Assembly: GCA_030512295.1 (NCBI GenBank)
Contig: JAULSR010000008.1
Coordinates: 992,001-1,056,000, forward strand
DNA: 64,000 nucleotides
Source: Bombardia bombarda
Taxonomy: Eukaryota > Ascomycota > Sordariomycetes > Sordariales > Lasiosphaeriaceae
Direction: 5' to 3'
Shown here: positions 55,607 to 64,000 of the stretch, one piece after another
Layout: every line of letters begins with the position of its first letter
How positions within the stretch are numbered: the stretch's first letter is position 1
Notes under the pieces: generated by a model
Databases searched by the model: none
The model's input: the letters and a program-made list of their open reading frames with translations, nothing else
What the model was told of the DNA's origin: nothing
Made by a program: the position numbers and the translations under genes

Positions 55607-57934
55607 TCATGCCGCCATCATCATGCTATCGTTGCTCTCGGGTGTCTGCTCTCGTATTGGCAGCAAGTCAAGACCGACTCGGATCGTGCCGAACGGCTCC
55701 TCGGTGTTCTGGCCGTCCTGCTCGACTTTGACGATGTTCTTGGTCACGAGCGAGAGGACGTTGTAGAAGGCCTGGGCCACTACCACCTTCTTCCTGTCGG
55801 CGGGCTCGAACAGGTCGGCAAAGTCCACCCACTGTCGTCCGTCCTCGTCGCGGGCCTGTCCCTTGTCTCGCGCCACTGCGTCGACGTAGCCCAAGAAATT
55901 GCGGCCTTCTTTGTCCAGAGCATGGCGCATTGGCTGTGAGGTGTACGCCTCTGTTGTCGCGGCAGCGCCAGAAAACGGGCCGAGGCCGCCGCCTTCAGCG
56001 ATGGGATCAGAATATGAGTTGTCGAGATGCGACATTGGTCCCAAGCCGTCCGAGCTGAAGGCTGACTGGTCGCTGAAGCGTTCGATTTCTGGCAGCCGGC
56101 TGCCGCGTCCTTGCAGAGGGCTCGCGCTGACGTGACGGCTACCTGGCTGGCCGCTGCCGACGTGGAATAGGCCTGTGCCTTTGACCGAAGAGCTTGGGAC
56201 CTGCGACAAGGGGCGGTTCCACGGGATGTCGAATGGAAGGTCTGGCAGGGCTTGTCCCGCTTCTCTGCCAATCTCTGGCTCTTGTTCGTCGCCGAATGGT
56301 AGCAGCGCGTCGTCGAGTTGCTGCAGTGGAGATGGTCCTTGGCCTGCTTGTTGTTGTTGTTGTTGTTGTTGTTGCTGCTGTGGGTCGTCTTCGCCGGAAA
56401 TACGGCGCCGAACACGTCGTTCGTCATCTTCCCTCAGCTCGAGTGCTTCCAGCGCGCTGCGGCGTTGACCACGGGGGTTTTCGTGGTATTCGTCGATGGG
56501 GGTGCCGAGAAGTTGGACTTCGAGGCCCACGCCTGCGAAGTGCTCTGCGAGAGGGTGGATGTACCCTGGGATACCCGTGGGAAATCCAATGTTGGCAATC
56601 CCGCAACCGAATATGAGGCAGAAGGCGTTCTTCTTGGCATCCGCAACAGTCGTTCCGTGGCGTGCTTTGTGGCGTGCTTGTTCGGCCATCGTTCTGAGGT
56701 AGCCCTTCTCCCAGCCCTTCATTTCGGCCTTGTTGAGTTTGGTATTCGAGTCAGGTGCCATCATCAGTCGCCGCCGTCGGCTGCCCAGAGGCATCACAAC
56801 TCTGTCAGAGCCTACCACTATGTTCTCATCAGCTAGTTGTGGCTCTTCCTGCTGTAAAGTGCTCCTAGGTTCGGGCAAAGGGGCATCTGAGAATCCCATC
56901 ACAACATCGCCTTGTTCGTCAATGACTGGGATAGCCTCGTCCTGCGATAGCATATCGTCGGCACCGTCGTACCCAAAGATGGGTCTCGGGAGGGTCGGCA
57001 GCTCAGGCTCTTCGATTCTTGTATCTGTATGTTCGCCAAAATACAAGTCAACGCCCCAGTCTTCGTTTACCGGTAGTTGGTCTTCGTCTTCGTGATCTTT
57101 GGGGATTGTAGATGGCAACTGGAGTTGAGTGGCCGGCAGTGGAGTGGCGTAGGAGCTTCGAGAGATTTGAGAGCCGGCTCCGTGATTGGATAGTAGTTGA
57201 GAAAGGTCGAAGGCGTCGATAATAGAGCCGCTACCGCCACCGCCAGAGCTAAAGATGTCTCGGATCAGCGGCGACAACTGCGATGAGGTCTTCCGCGAGG
57301 CCTGGCTGCCTTTTGGAAAGCCCAAGATGCAGTCGTCATCATCCAAGTCAAAGGCCGGAAGCTGCATGTTGACGTCAAACTCGGGATCGTCCTCCAATAC
57401 GAGCTGATTGCGTCTGTATTGCGGTCAGTATGACGAAGATTATCGAAGAGCGCGGGCCCACAACATACCTTGCCTTTCCTGCCTGAGGATCAAGGGAGTT
57501 GGTGCGGTTTCTGTAGGCGCTGTAGAATGTCATCATCAAGGCTTGGACCTTCTCCGCGTCGGCGAGCACGTAACGACATTGCTCCTCATACACCTTGGAG
57601 ACGCCATAGAGAAGGCTGCCCTGGAGTCGCAAGGCGATGGGCGCTTTGGGCTGCTGAATCATCTCGCATGCCTTTCTCACGTTGACCTCCTGGATTGCCC
57701 GACGAGATATCTTTCGGTTGTTCGACTTCAGACCAATGGTGGACACTAGCCTAGAGGGGATGTCAGCTCAGGGGGCCCGGGTTACTTTGCAGACAGAAGT
57801 CCCAGACACTCACCAGACCGTTGCAACACCATATTGGCGGCTTGTAAGAACTGAGACACGGTTTCAGTATGGCGATGGATTTGATCTGATTATGTAGTCA
57901 GGGGAGATTACTTACTTTCGTGACTATAAAACAT
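55607..57934 (-). CDS. REC8: Meiotic cohesin kleisin subunit Rec8
   Basis: Alpha-kleisin that closes the meiotic cohesin ring and is cleaved by separase. Exons 57934-57916, 57850-57814, 57750-57469 and 57413-55607 give 714 aa; introns are 65, 63 and 55 bp. The first exon is only 19 nt (MFYSHE). The N-terminal kleisin domain (ILTSRQYGVATVWLVSTIG, ISRRAIQEVNVRKAC, ALRLQGSLLYGVSKVYEEQC) is of the Rec8 and not the Rad21 type. RARRNQLVLEDDPEFD-like sequence then leads to a long disordered, acidic middle with a Gln run of 11 (about residue 455). The C-terminal winged helix ends VAQAFYNVLSLVTKNIVKVE and GTIRVGL. Separase sites (ExxR) cannot be assigned with confidence. Confidence 0.93.
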
Positions 57935-58774
57935 CGCGAAAGGGGTGGCACGACGAGAAACCGCGTTGGTCTAAAGAATGTTTCTTGTGGTAAGGGGGGC
58001 TTCACTTTCACTCATGAAGAGAAAAAAGATAAAGATGATGAAAGTGAAGCCGTGAGAGGAAAACTTTGGTTTCTCTGCGCGGGTTCGTCTTTCTGCCTAC
58101 TCATAAGTATCACTCTGAATGAATAGGGACAGAGAGAGTTGAGAAGGAATCAGAATGAGGATGAAAACCGGGGGTCACAGTTTGTTGGCGAAAAAAGATG
58201 GGATGAAGTCGAAGTCGCGCCGGCACGCGTTCCCCCCCAAAGCTAGTCCGAGTTATCACCTTCTTGTCGACCCGTTTACAACCGCTTGCCCGCAGCAAAA
58301 GAAGGAAGGAAGGAACGCCCCACCGATCACGCGCCCGCGCCTGCCCGACTGGTTTGCTTTAATATATTTGGCAACTGCGAACGAAGCTGCTGGACCACCC
58401 TTCGATGGTACTGGAGTGTACTTGGTACCTGTACATCAGCGCACACCTGCCGGGCAATGTTTTCCCGCGACGCCCGCCATCTTTGTGAAGGTCGCTTCGG
58501 TTGTTGAGTTTGGGGCTGCCTTGGTTGTCCACCTTCGTGGGCAATTTTGGTCGTAAAAATACCACGCAACCACCAAACTCGATTTCCCGCCCGCATGACT
58601 TAGGGTTCGCTCATCTTGCATCTCGAGTACTATTTTCCCTCGTGATACTCGTTCTGGAGCATTTGCAGCACTCTGATTGCCCTAAAAATCGCCGAGGCCC
58701 CGCCTTGCGACCCCAGCACACACACACACAACATTGTCCACCATTCATCCTGGACAATCAAGACTCGATCAACA
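57935..58774. promoter_or_regulatory. Divergent promoter region, REC8 and zinc-knuckle gene
   Basis: An 840-bp head-to-head spacer. A telomere-like CTTAGGGTTC lies at 58600-58609, about 170 bp before the plus-strand gene, and the leader is CA-rich just before the ATG. Confidence 0.4.
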
Positions 58775-60043
58775 ATGTACGAAAATCCATACGCGTACGG
58801 ACAAGAGTCCATGTACGGACAGCAGCAGCCAGTCTATGGACAGCAGCAGCCAGTCTATGGACAGCAGCAGCCAGTCTACGGACAGCAGCAGCCAGTCTAC
58901 GGACAGCAGCAGCCAGTCTACGGACAGCAGCAGCCAGTCTACGGACAGCAGCAGCCAGTTTATGGACAGCAGCAGCCAGTTTATGGACAGCAGCAGCCAG
59001 TCTATGGACAGCAGTATGTGTACAGCGCCGGCCAGCCTGAACAACAGTACTATGTACCCGATCCCTATGGTGCTTATCCGTCTTATTATCCATCATCGAC
59101 TCCGCAAGTGTCCGGTGCAGTGCCGGCCAGTCACTACCCGGCGGCAATGATGCCGCAGTATGCGGCAACTCACCCGGCGATGCCAGCTTGGGCCGGAAGC
59201 CAAACCAACACGCCACTCGTCCAGCATATTCCTGTTCAGCCGGCTTTGACGCCAGCCACAAATGCAAAGGAGGCCGAAACCAGCGGGGAGAGCGCGGGCG
59301 ACGAGTGTTGCACACCTCACAAGAACGTTGTGCCTGGTGACGCTTCGAGTACGCCCGCGCACAGAAACTCGACGTCGAGTTATAGGCGTTTCAAGCTCTC
59401 GAAATCTCGACCAGCCTCTCGTGATGGCTATGATGGTGGAGATGAGGATAACGATGGTGAGCTCCTACGACTCGAGTCTGTCTCTCGAACTGAAATAGAG
59501 GCTAACTACCCACCAGGACCAGACGAGAACCAGAGGCTGACATGCCGCCTATGCGGCCGAGACGGCCATGACATCCGCGAATGTCGGCGCACTGCCACGC
59601 GCAAGAGATCATTTTCGGAGACGGGCGGCTCAGCAACCAGCCGCAGCGACCTCGGTGCGCTGAACAGAGAGCAGGCAAAGTACCAGGACTTGGCCGGACA
59701 GCTGAGCTCTATATGCAAGAATCTGCTCCCCGATCTCGACCATCCTCCCGCCTCTCACAAGACAATGATGAAGCACATTCTTGAGAATCTGTCGAGCCAC
59801 GCTAAGAACACTGGCATCGTCTATGGTTACCTGCACAAGAGCCAATACTACGACTTGTGGCTCTGCGTCAAAGCTATGTGCGACGCCGGCTGGTCGGGGG
59901 GCGCTCGCGTCGGTGATGAAGGTTGCAGATATTGCAAGAAGGGAGGAAAGCCCGATTTGATCACGCTTTGCCTCCAGATCAAGCCGAGACGGGGGCAGAT
60001 GGCTATCTACAGGGAGGTTGGTGTTGTGAGGGCAATGAAGTAG
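58775..60043 (+). CDS. Zinc-knuckle protein with PVYGQQQ repeats
   Basis: One exon, 422 aa, function unknown. The N-terminus is a prion-like Tyr/Gln domain with nine copies of a heptad QQQPVYG (residues 16-78), followed by Tyr/Pro-rich sequence to about 150. The middle is disordered and charged. A perfect CCHC zinc knuckle, C257-X2-C260-X4-H265-X4-C270 (CRLCGRDGHDIREC), suggests single-stranded RNA or DNA binding. The C-terminal 140 residues are folded-looking (LSSICKNLLPDLDHPPA, GIVYGYLHKSQYYDLW) and hold extra Cys pairs (CRYCKKGG). An RNA-binding protein prone to condensation is a fair guess. I recognise no named family. Confidence 0.85.
   Translation: MYENPYAYGQESMYGQQQPVYGQQQPVYGQQQPVYGQQQPVYGQQQPVYGQQQPVYGQQQPVYGQQQPVYGQQQPVYGQQYVYSAGQPEQQYYVPDPYGAYPSYYPSSTPQVSGAVPASHYPAAMMPQYAATHPAMPAWAGSQTNTPLVQHIPVQPALTPATNAKEAETSGESAGDECCTPHKNVVPGDASSTPAHRNSTSSYRRFKLSKSRPASRDGYDGGDEDNDGELLRLESVSRTEIEANYPPGPDENQRLTCRLCGRDGHDIRECRRTATRKRSFSETGGSATSRSDLGALNREQAKYQDLAGQLSSICKNLLPDLDHPPASHKTMMKHILENLSSHAKNTGIVYGYLHKSQYYDLWLCVKAMCDAGWSGGARVGDEGCRYCKKGGKPDLITLCLQIKPRRGQMAIYREVGVVRAMK
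58820..59008. repeat. 21-bp coding minisatellite, 9 copies
   Basis: Nine consecutive 21-bp units CAGCAGCAGCCAGTCTAYGG plus A, differing mainly at a silent T/C. The array contains no stop in any frame on either strand, which creates long antisense open frames that are not genes. Confidence 0.95.
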
Positions 60044-60270
60044 ACTAGCTAAGGACCGGCGGTCTTGGTATGGGAGTTCTAGGCTGATGTCCAGGGGGAT
60101 ATGCGAAGTTTATGGGGTTAAGTTGCTGCTTTTGAACACAGTGTGTTGTTGTTGTGGTATCATGACCATGGTGCAGCAGCAGCCTTTGTAAGCGCCACCG
60201 GCTCCTAGTATCTTATCTTCTATGCATGTCAAGCCTCAAAGCTACTGCCCATTCAAGATAGTCAGAGATC

Positions 60271-60321
60271 AATCACATGGAGGTGTAAATCACATGGAGG
60301 TGTAAATCACATGGAGGTGTA
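60271..60321. repeat. 17-bp tandem repeat, 3 exact copies
   Basis: Three identical copies of AATCACATGGAGGTGTA just after the zinc-knuckle gene. Sequence identity suggests recent expansion. Confidence 0.9.
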
Positions 60322-60394
60322 TACACTCTCTAAATTCGGTAGGGGGGCATAAAAATGGAATTTTGGCTTCAAGACGAGTGGTTGAAGAAGTTGT

Positions 60395-60429
60395 CATGTC
60401 CCATGTCCCATGTCCCATGTCCCATGCCC
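60395..60429. repeat. 7-bp CATGTCC tandem repeat, ~5 copies
   Basis: Four exact copies and one variant (CATGCCC) upstream of ALO1. Confidence 0.9.
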
Positions 60430-60701
60430 CCCCATGTCCTCACCAGGGGTTCACTCGGTCTGTTTGCAGATCGGCCAATTGGAGCGAGAGAAAAGCACGT
60501 GCGCCATCTTATCTCTCGAACGCCAAGCGCATCTGGCCGGCCATGGCCTTTCAGACGCGGCAAGAGGGACCCTAAACCTAAACCGTCCTCCTGAGGAAAC
60601 TACCTACTAAAGTCTAACACGAGAGATTTGCACAAAACATGACCGATTGCATTTCAGCTTCATCAGTTTAAAAAACCATCGACGACATACAGGCTGCGAG
60701 G

Positions 60702-62390
60702 ATGGCGGCATTAGCTCTGGCTGCCGCCCAGGCCAGAAGTCTCGAGGGGCTCCCCGACTGGATCAGAAAAACGATCCGGGCGAATGAGGATGACGGAATC
60801 GATTTCCGCGCAAGAACAGCGTACGCCCACCGGACTTGGGCGGGCACCTACACCAGCCTACCCGAGTTGTTCATCCAGCCAGAGAGCGTAGAAGAAATTA
60901 AGAAGATCATCAGCCTGGCTCGACAATGCCGGCGCCGCATCACCACCGTCGGCTGCGGTCACTCGCCGTCCGAGATGACGTGCACCTCTTCCTGGCTGGT
61001 CAACCTGGACAACTTCAACCGGGTGCTCTCGCTCGACGCGGAAACGGGCGTCTGTGTCGTGCAGGCCGGCATCAGACTGTTCCAGCTCAGTGAGGTGCTG
61101 GCCAGGAATGGTTTTGCGCTGCCGAGCCTGGGCAGCATCAACGAGCAGAGCGTCGCCGGCGCCATCAGCACGGGCACGCACGGCAGCAGTCTGAAGCACG
61201 GCCTCGTCAGCGAGAGCATCCTGTCGCTCAGGATCACGCTCGCCGACGGCCGCAGCTACGAGTGCTCGCCCACCCACGACGTCGACCTCTTCCGCACCGC
61301 CCTCATCTCCCTCGGCGCCCTGGGCATCATCACCGAGATCACCTTCAGGGCCGTGCCCGCCTTCTCGCTGGCCTGGGACCAGACCATCGACTCGGACAGG
61401 CGCATCCTGGCCCAGTGGGACACCGCCCTGTGGAGGCAGGCCGACTTTGTGCGCGTCTGGTGGTTCCCCTACATGCGCCGCGCCGTCGTCTGGAAGGCCA
61501 ACGAGGTGCCCGCCGCCGACCTCGCCTCGGGCGCCGTCAAGCACCGCGACCCGCCCACCAGCTACTACGACAGCTGGCTCGGCTACTGGGTCTACCACAA
61601 CCTGCTCGCCGTCGCCCGCCACGTGCCGCGCATCCTCCCGTGGGTCGAGTGGTTCGTCTTCGGCATGCAGTACGGCTTCCGCAACGGCGAGTGCACAAAG
61701 GTCAGCGCCGTCCAGCCCAGCCAGCAGGCCTTCCTCATGAACTGCCTCTACAGCCAGTTCGTCAACGAGTGGTCCATCCCGATCGAGGACGGGCCCGAGG
61801 CGCTCGAGCGGCTCGGCGCCTGGCTGCAGGGACGCCCGTTCGCCGAGCACCGCATCCCCTTCAGCGCCAAGGGCCTTTGGGTGCACAGCCCCATGGAGGT
61901 GCGCGTCAGCGACTCGACGGTGCGCACGAGCAGGGAGGACGGCACCCGCCCGTTCCTGGACCCCACCGTCGACGGCGGGCCGTCGCTCTACCTCAACGCC
62001 ACCATGTACCGCCCCTACCACAGGGACCCGCTCTACGACATGACCAGGCGCTACTACGAGGCCTTCGAGTGGCTCATGCGTGACCTTGACGGCAGACCGC
62101 ACTGGGCTAAGAGCTTCGACGTCTCGTCGGACGAGATGGCGGCCTGGTACGGGCCCGACTTTTGGGCCTGGCGCGCCGTGCGCGACGGCGCCGACCCCGA
62201 CGGCCTGTTCGTCGGCCCCTGGCACAGGCGCTACCTCCTCAGCGCGCAAAAGCACGGCGCCGGGCCGGACCTCGAGCCGCTGCGGTTCGAGGAGCGCGGC
62301 TTTGATTTCCTGCCGGCCAAGGACGGCGGCCTCATCGCGTCGGGATACCAGGTCGATCCGCCCCACGGTAGCAGGACGGCTGAGCCGTAG
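60702..62390 (+). CDS. ALO1: D-arabinono-1,4-lactone oxidase
   Basis: Flavoenzyme of the mitochondrial outer membrane that makes D-erythroascorbate, an ascorbate analogue, from D-arabinono-1,4-lactone. One exon, 562 aa, close to the length of other filamentous fungal enzymes. The FAD domain shows VGCGHSPSEMT with His87, the likely covalent flavin site, and GSINEQSVAGAISTGTHG. The C-terminal ALO domain holds the aldonolactone-oxidase motif HWAK (His467) in GRPHWAKSF and ends near GPWHRRYLLS. After the TAG at 62388-62390 the same frame continues open for 56 codons (see findings). Third codon positions are mostly G or C. Confidence 0.93.
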   Translation: MAALALAAAQARSLEGLPDWIRKTIRANEDDGIDFRARTAYAHRTWAGTYTSLPELFIQPESVEEIKKIISLARQCRRRITTVGCGHSPSEMTCTSSWLVNLDNFNRVLSLDAETGVCVVQAGIRLFQLSEVLARNGFALPSLGSINEQSVAGAISTGTHGSSLKHGLVSESILSLRITLADGRSYECSPTHDVDLFRTALISLGALGIITEITFRAVPAFSLAWDQTIDSDRRILAQWDTALWRQADFVRVWWFPYMRRAVVWKANEVPAADLASGAVKHRDPPTSYYDSWLGYWVYHNLLAVARHVPRILPWVEWFVFGMQYGFRNGECTKVSAVQPSQQAFLMNCLYSQFVNEWSIPIEDGPEALERLGAWLQGRPFAEHRIPFSAKGLWVHSPMEVRVSDSTVRTSREDGTRPFLDPTVDGGPSLYLNATMYRPYHRDPLYDMTRRYYEAFEWLMRDLDGRPHWAKSFDVSSDEMAAWYGPDFWAWRAVRDGADPDGLFVGPWHRRYLLSAQKHGAGPDLEPLRFEERGFDFLPAKDGGLIASGYQVDPPHGSRTAEP

Positions 62391-63822
62391 AACGGTGGAT
62401 ATTTAATGCTGCGGAATCCGCGGGACGTCACCGTCGTTGCCCGTGACCCGCTCTTTCCGCTCATCAGGAACCGGTTCATGCCGCTTGGCGCAGGTCGGGC
62501 GTATGGCTTGGGTCGGAACATCACGGACTTGGTGCGCGAAGACGAGCTTTACTATATGTAATCACCATGGGGGGCAGGCTGGCATGTTCCCCTTTTATCA
62601 GGCATATCACCCCTCGTTGCCGCCTGATGTGCTGCAGGATTGATTTATCAGCGTGTGTTGACGGGAGTTTTGTTTTATCCAGCCTGCAGCAGCAGCAGCA
62701 GCAGCAGCAGCATTCGTTTTACTTTATTTGTGTATTTTTTGGGTATCTTTGGGGGGTTTGACGATCAGAATTACCAAGCAGTCGATGCCGATAAACGGGC
62801 AAGCGTAAATAGGTAATGTATATAGTATATCCACTGTGCCCCTTTTCACTGTGTCCCTTTTCACTGTGTTTCAGATGATGAGCAAAGCCATTCTCTTTTG
62901 CGCCGGCTGTCTATTCCGCTACAACCGTGGCTGCTGCTCGCTTCTTTCCATAGTCAGTACTATAAGTCAAATACCAACCAATATGGGACAAAGGTCTTTT
63001 GTGAAATGAGTATGTATTTCGAATATCATTCATCCCCATACACCCCCTGATTAAGCCCCTGCTTTCGGGTACAGACAGACAGGGTTCATCACCCCTTTTG
63101 AGTTGCATCGGGCGGTATACGTACAATGTCAACAAACCACCCCTTCAACATCAGTGTCCATCTTCCCAAGCACACCAACTCTTCCAGGAACAACAACCTG
63201 GATACAACAGACGTAGGCACAACTTCCAATCAGAGGCACATTCTATCGCCCCAGCCGGCCAGCCTGCCCGCTTGCTTGCTTGCTTGCTTGTACTATATAT
63301 GCCAACGGGGAAAACACCCCCATACATGTTGCCATGCAAGGATCATTCTTGGAAACAATATGACACCTCCTCTCCACAAACATAAAAAAAGGAAGAACAA
63401 AGAATCATAACAGAATAGTCCGTAACCCATATCCCATATCCCATATCGTCCACGGTTATGTCCCGTGACAAAAGTCATACACACACACTCTCAGTCTCTC
63501 TCTCTCAAACATATAACCCATAAGCCATATGTACATACATACATATCCTCGTTCGTTCGTCATCATCATGCCACTTTTCCGAATCATCACAACGACACGC
63601 CCTGGCTTTCCACCGCTCGCTACCACAATGCATAAAAAACGCCCCAGTATATGCAATCCCGCCTTTTCTTTCAGAACCAAACCAAGACACCATACCCCAA
63701 AAATTGAAAACCGGACAGGAAAAAAAAAGACAACAACAACTCAAATCATCATCATCACACCGTTCCCCTCCTGATCTGGCTCTTCCTCACCTTTCTCTTC
63801 TCCGTAAACCGCCTCGCCCTCC
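62391..63822. other. Gene-free stretch after ALO1
   Basis: Contains an in-frame continuation of the ALO1 frame to 62561, a CAG microsatellite (about 62686-62711), CCCATAT repeats near 63428-63447 and CA/TC-rich DNA. No independent gene is seen. Confidence 0.5.
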
Positions 63823-64000
63823 TCACCCCCAGCTTCTCGCTCCCACCACCTCCCCCCCTCCAACATCCCCCTCACCACCCACCCCACTGGCCCCAAACAC
63901 CCACCGCGGCCTCGTCTCCGGCACCCCACTATACAGCCCCATCTGCCTCAACATCTCCTCCCGGCTCCTGCACGCCTTGAACGCCCGATCCCCCAGCAAG
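63823..64000 (-). CDS. C-terminal end of an unknown protein (partial)
   Basis: A frame enters from beyond the right edge and ends at TGA 63825-63823, giving about 59 residues. It starts LLGDRAFKACRSREEMLRQM and continues GLYSGVPETRPRWVFG, then a Gly-rich tail. The first half has protein-like composition and strong G/C third positions. I do not recognise the family. The 5' part lies outside the window. Confidence 0.5.
   Translation of the reverse strand, partial: LLGDRAFKACRSREEMLRQMGLYSGVPETRPRWVFGASGVGGEGDVGGGEVVGARSWG

Larger units (their letters stand above)
60044..60701. promoter_or_regulatory. Spacer and promoter of ALO1
   Basis: A 658-bp spacer with two tandem repeats (60271-60321 and 60395-60429) and a telomere-like CCCTAAACCTAAACC at 60570-60584, about 120 bp before the ALO1 start. 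Confidence 0.45.

Noticed and set aside
58820..59008. CRISPR-like regular repeat array
   Set aside because: Units are directly adjacent without spacers, are in frame in a eukaryotic gene and encode QQQPVYG.
60858..62366. 502-aa antisense open frame opposite ALO1
   Set aside because: A shadow of GC-rich codon bias; composition is Val/Ala/Glu/Gly-skewed and no domain is seen.

Overview
The window looks like nuclear DNA of a filamentous ascomycete (Pezizomycotina). Sordariomycetes is my best guess, from the wording of conserved proteins such as NAC-beta, the Rec8 kleisin and the Skt5-type protein. Genes are well spaced, lie on both strands and carry short introns (about 50-120 bp) with GTAHGT-type donors and CTRAY-like branch sites. 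Start codons have fungal contexts and coding regions are rich in G/C-ending codons. I saw no bacterial operon, CRISPR array, tRNA or rRNA gene, or secondary-metabolite cluster. By hand splicing I could place about 20 well-supported genes, several weaker ones and two decayed loci.

Layout. 17-1451 (-) is a C2H2-type transcription factor gene. Its upstream side opens onto about 14.6 kb (1452-16103) with no convincing gene, only microsatellites, homopolymers, short repeat families and two doubtful small frames. 16104-19336 (-) is a Skt5/Chs4-type chitin synthase activator ending in a prenylation box. 22173-28899 is a dense housekeeping block: CBP4 (complex III assembly), NAC-beta, TAD1 (tRNA A37 deaminase), ribosomal protein L24 and a Prx5-type peroxiredoxin. 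30045-32867 holds a DUF1348 protein and an XPG/FEN1-family nuclease, both with GC-AG introns. 36622-38092 is a Rax1-like RGS membrane protein and 39349-41215 a pantothenate kinase. 42584 and 43279 start a divergent mitochondrial pair: pyruvate carrier subunit and complex I NDUFA2, the latter carrying a 1-nt frameshift in this sequence.

44079-50500 is the most eroded part: a kinase-like relic, two lineage-variable genes, an intact alpha/beta hydrolase, and a methyltransferase pseudogene broken by three in-frame stops and a solo LTR with a perfect 5-bp target-site duplication. A second diverged LTR of the same family lies nearby in opposite orientation. The right side returns to conserved genes: RRP43 (exosome), MRS6/REP (Rab escort), REC8 (meiotic cohesin), a zinc-knuckle protein with a 21-bp repeat, ALO1 (erythroascorbate synthesis), and the C-terminal end of one more gene at the edge.

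Most neighbours do not form a pathway. Functional links are loose: CBP4, MPC2, NDUFA2 and ALO1 are mitochondrial; NAC-beta, TAD1 and RPL24 serve translation. I did not find a clearly new multi-gene system. The best leads are the possible single-nucleotide exon in NAC-beta, the LTR/RIP-marked methyltransferase pseudogene, the catalytic Glu-to-Gly change in the nuclease, and the NDUFA2 frameshift.
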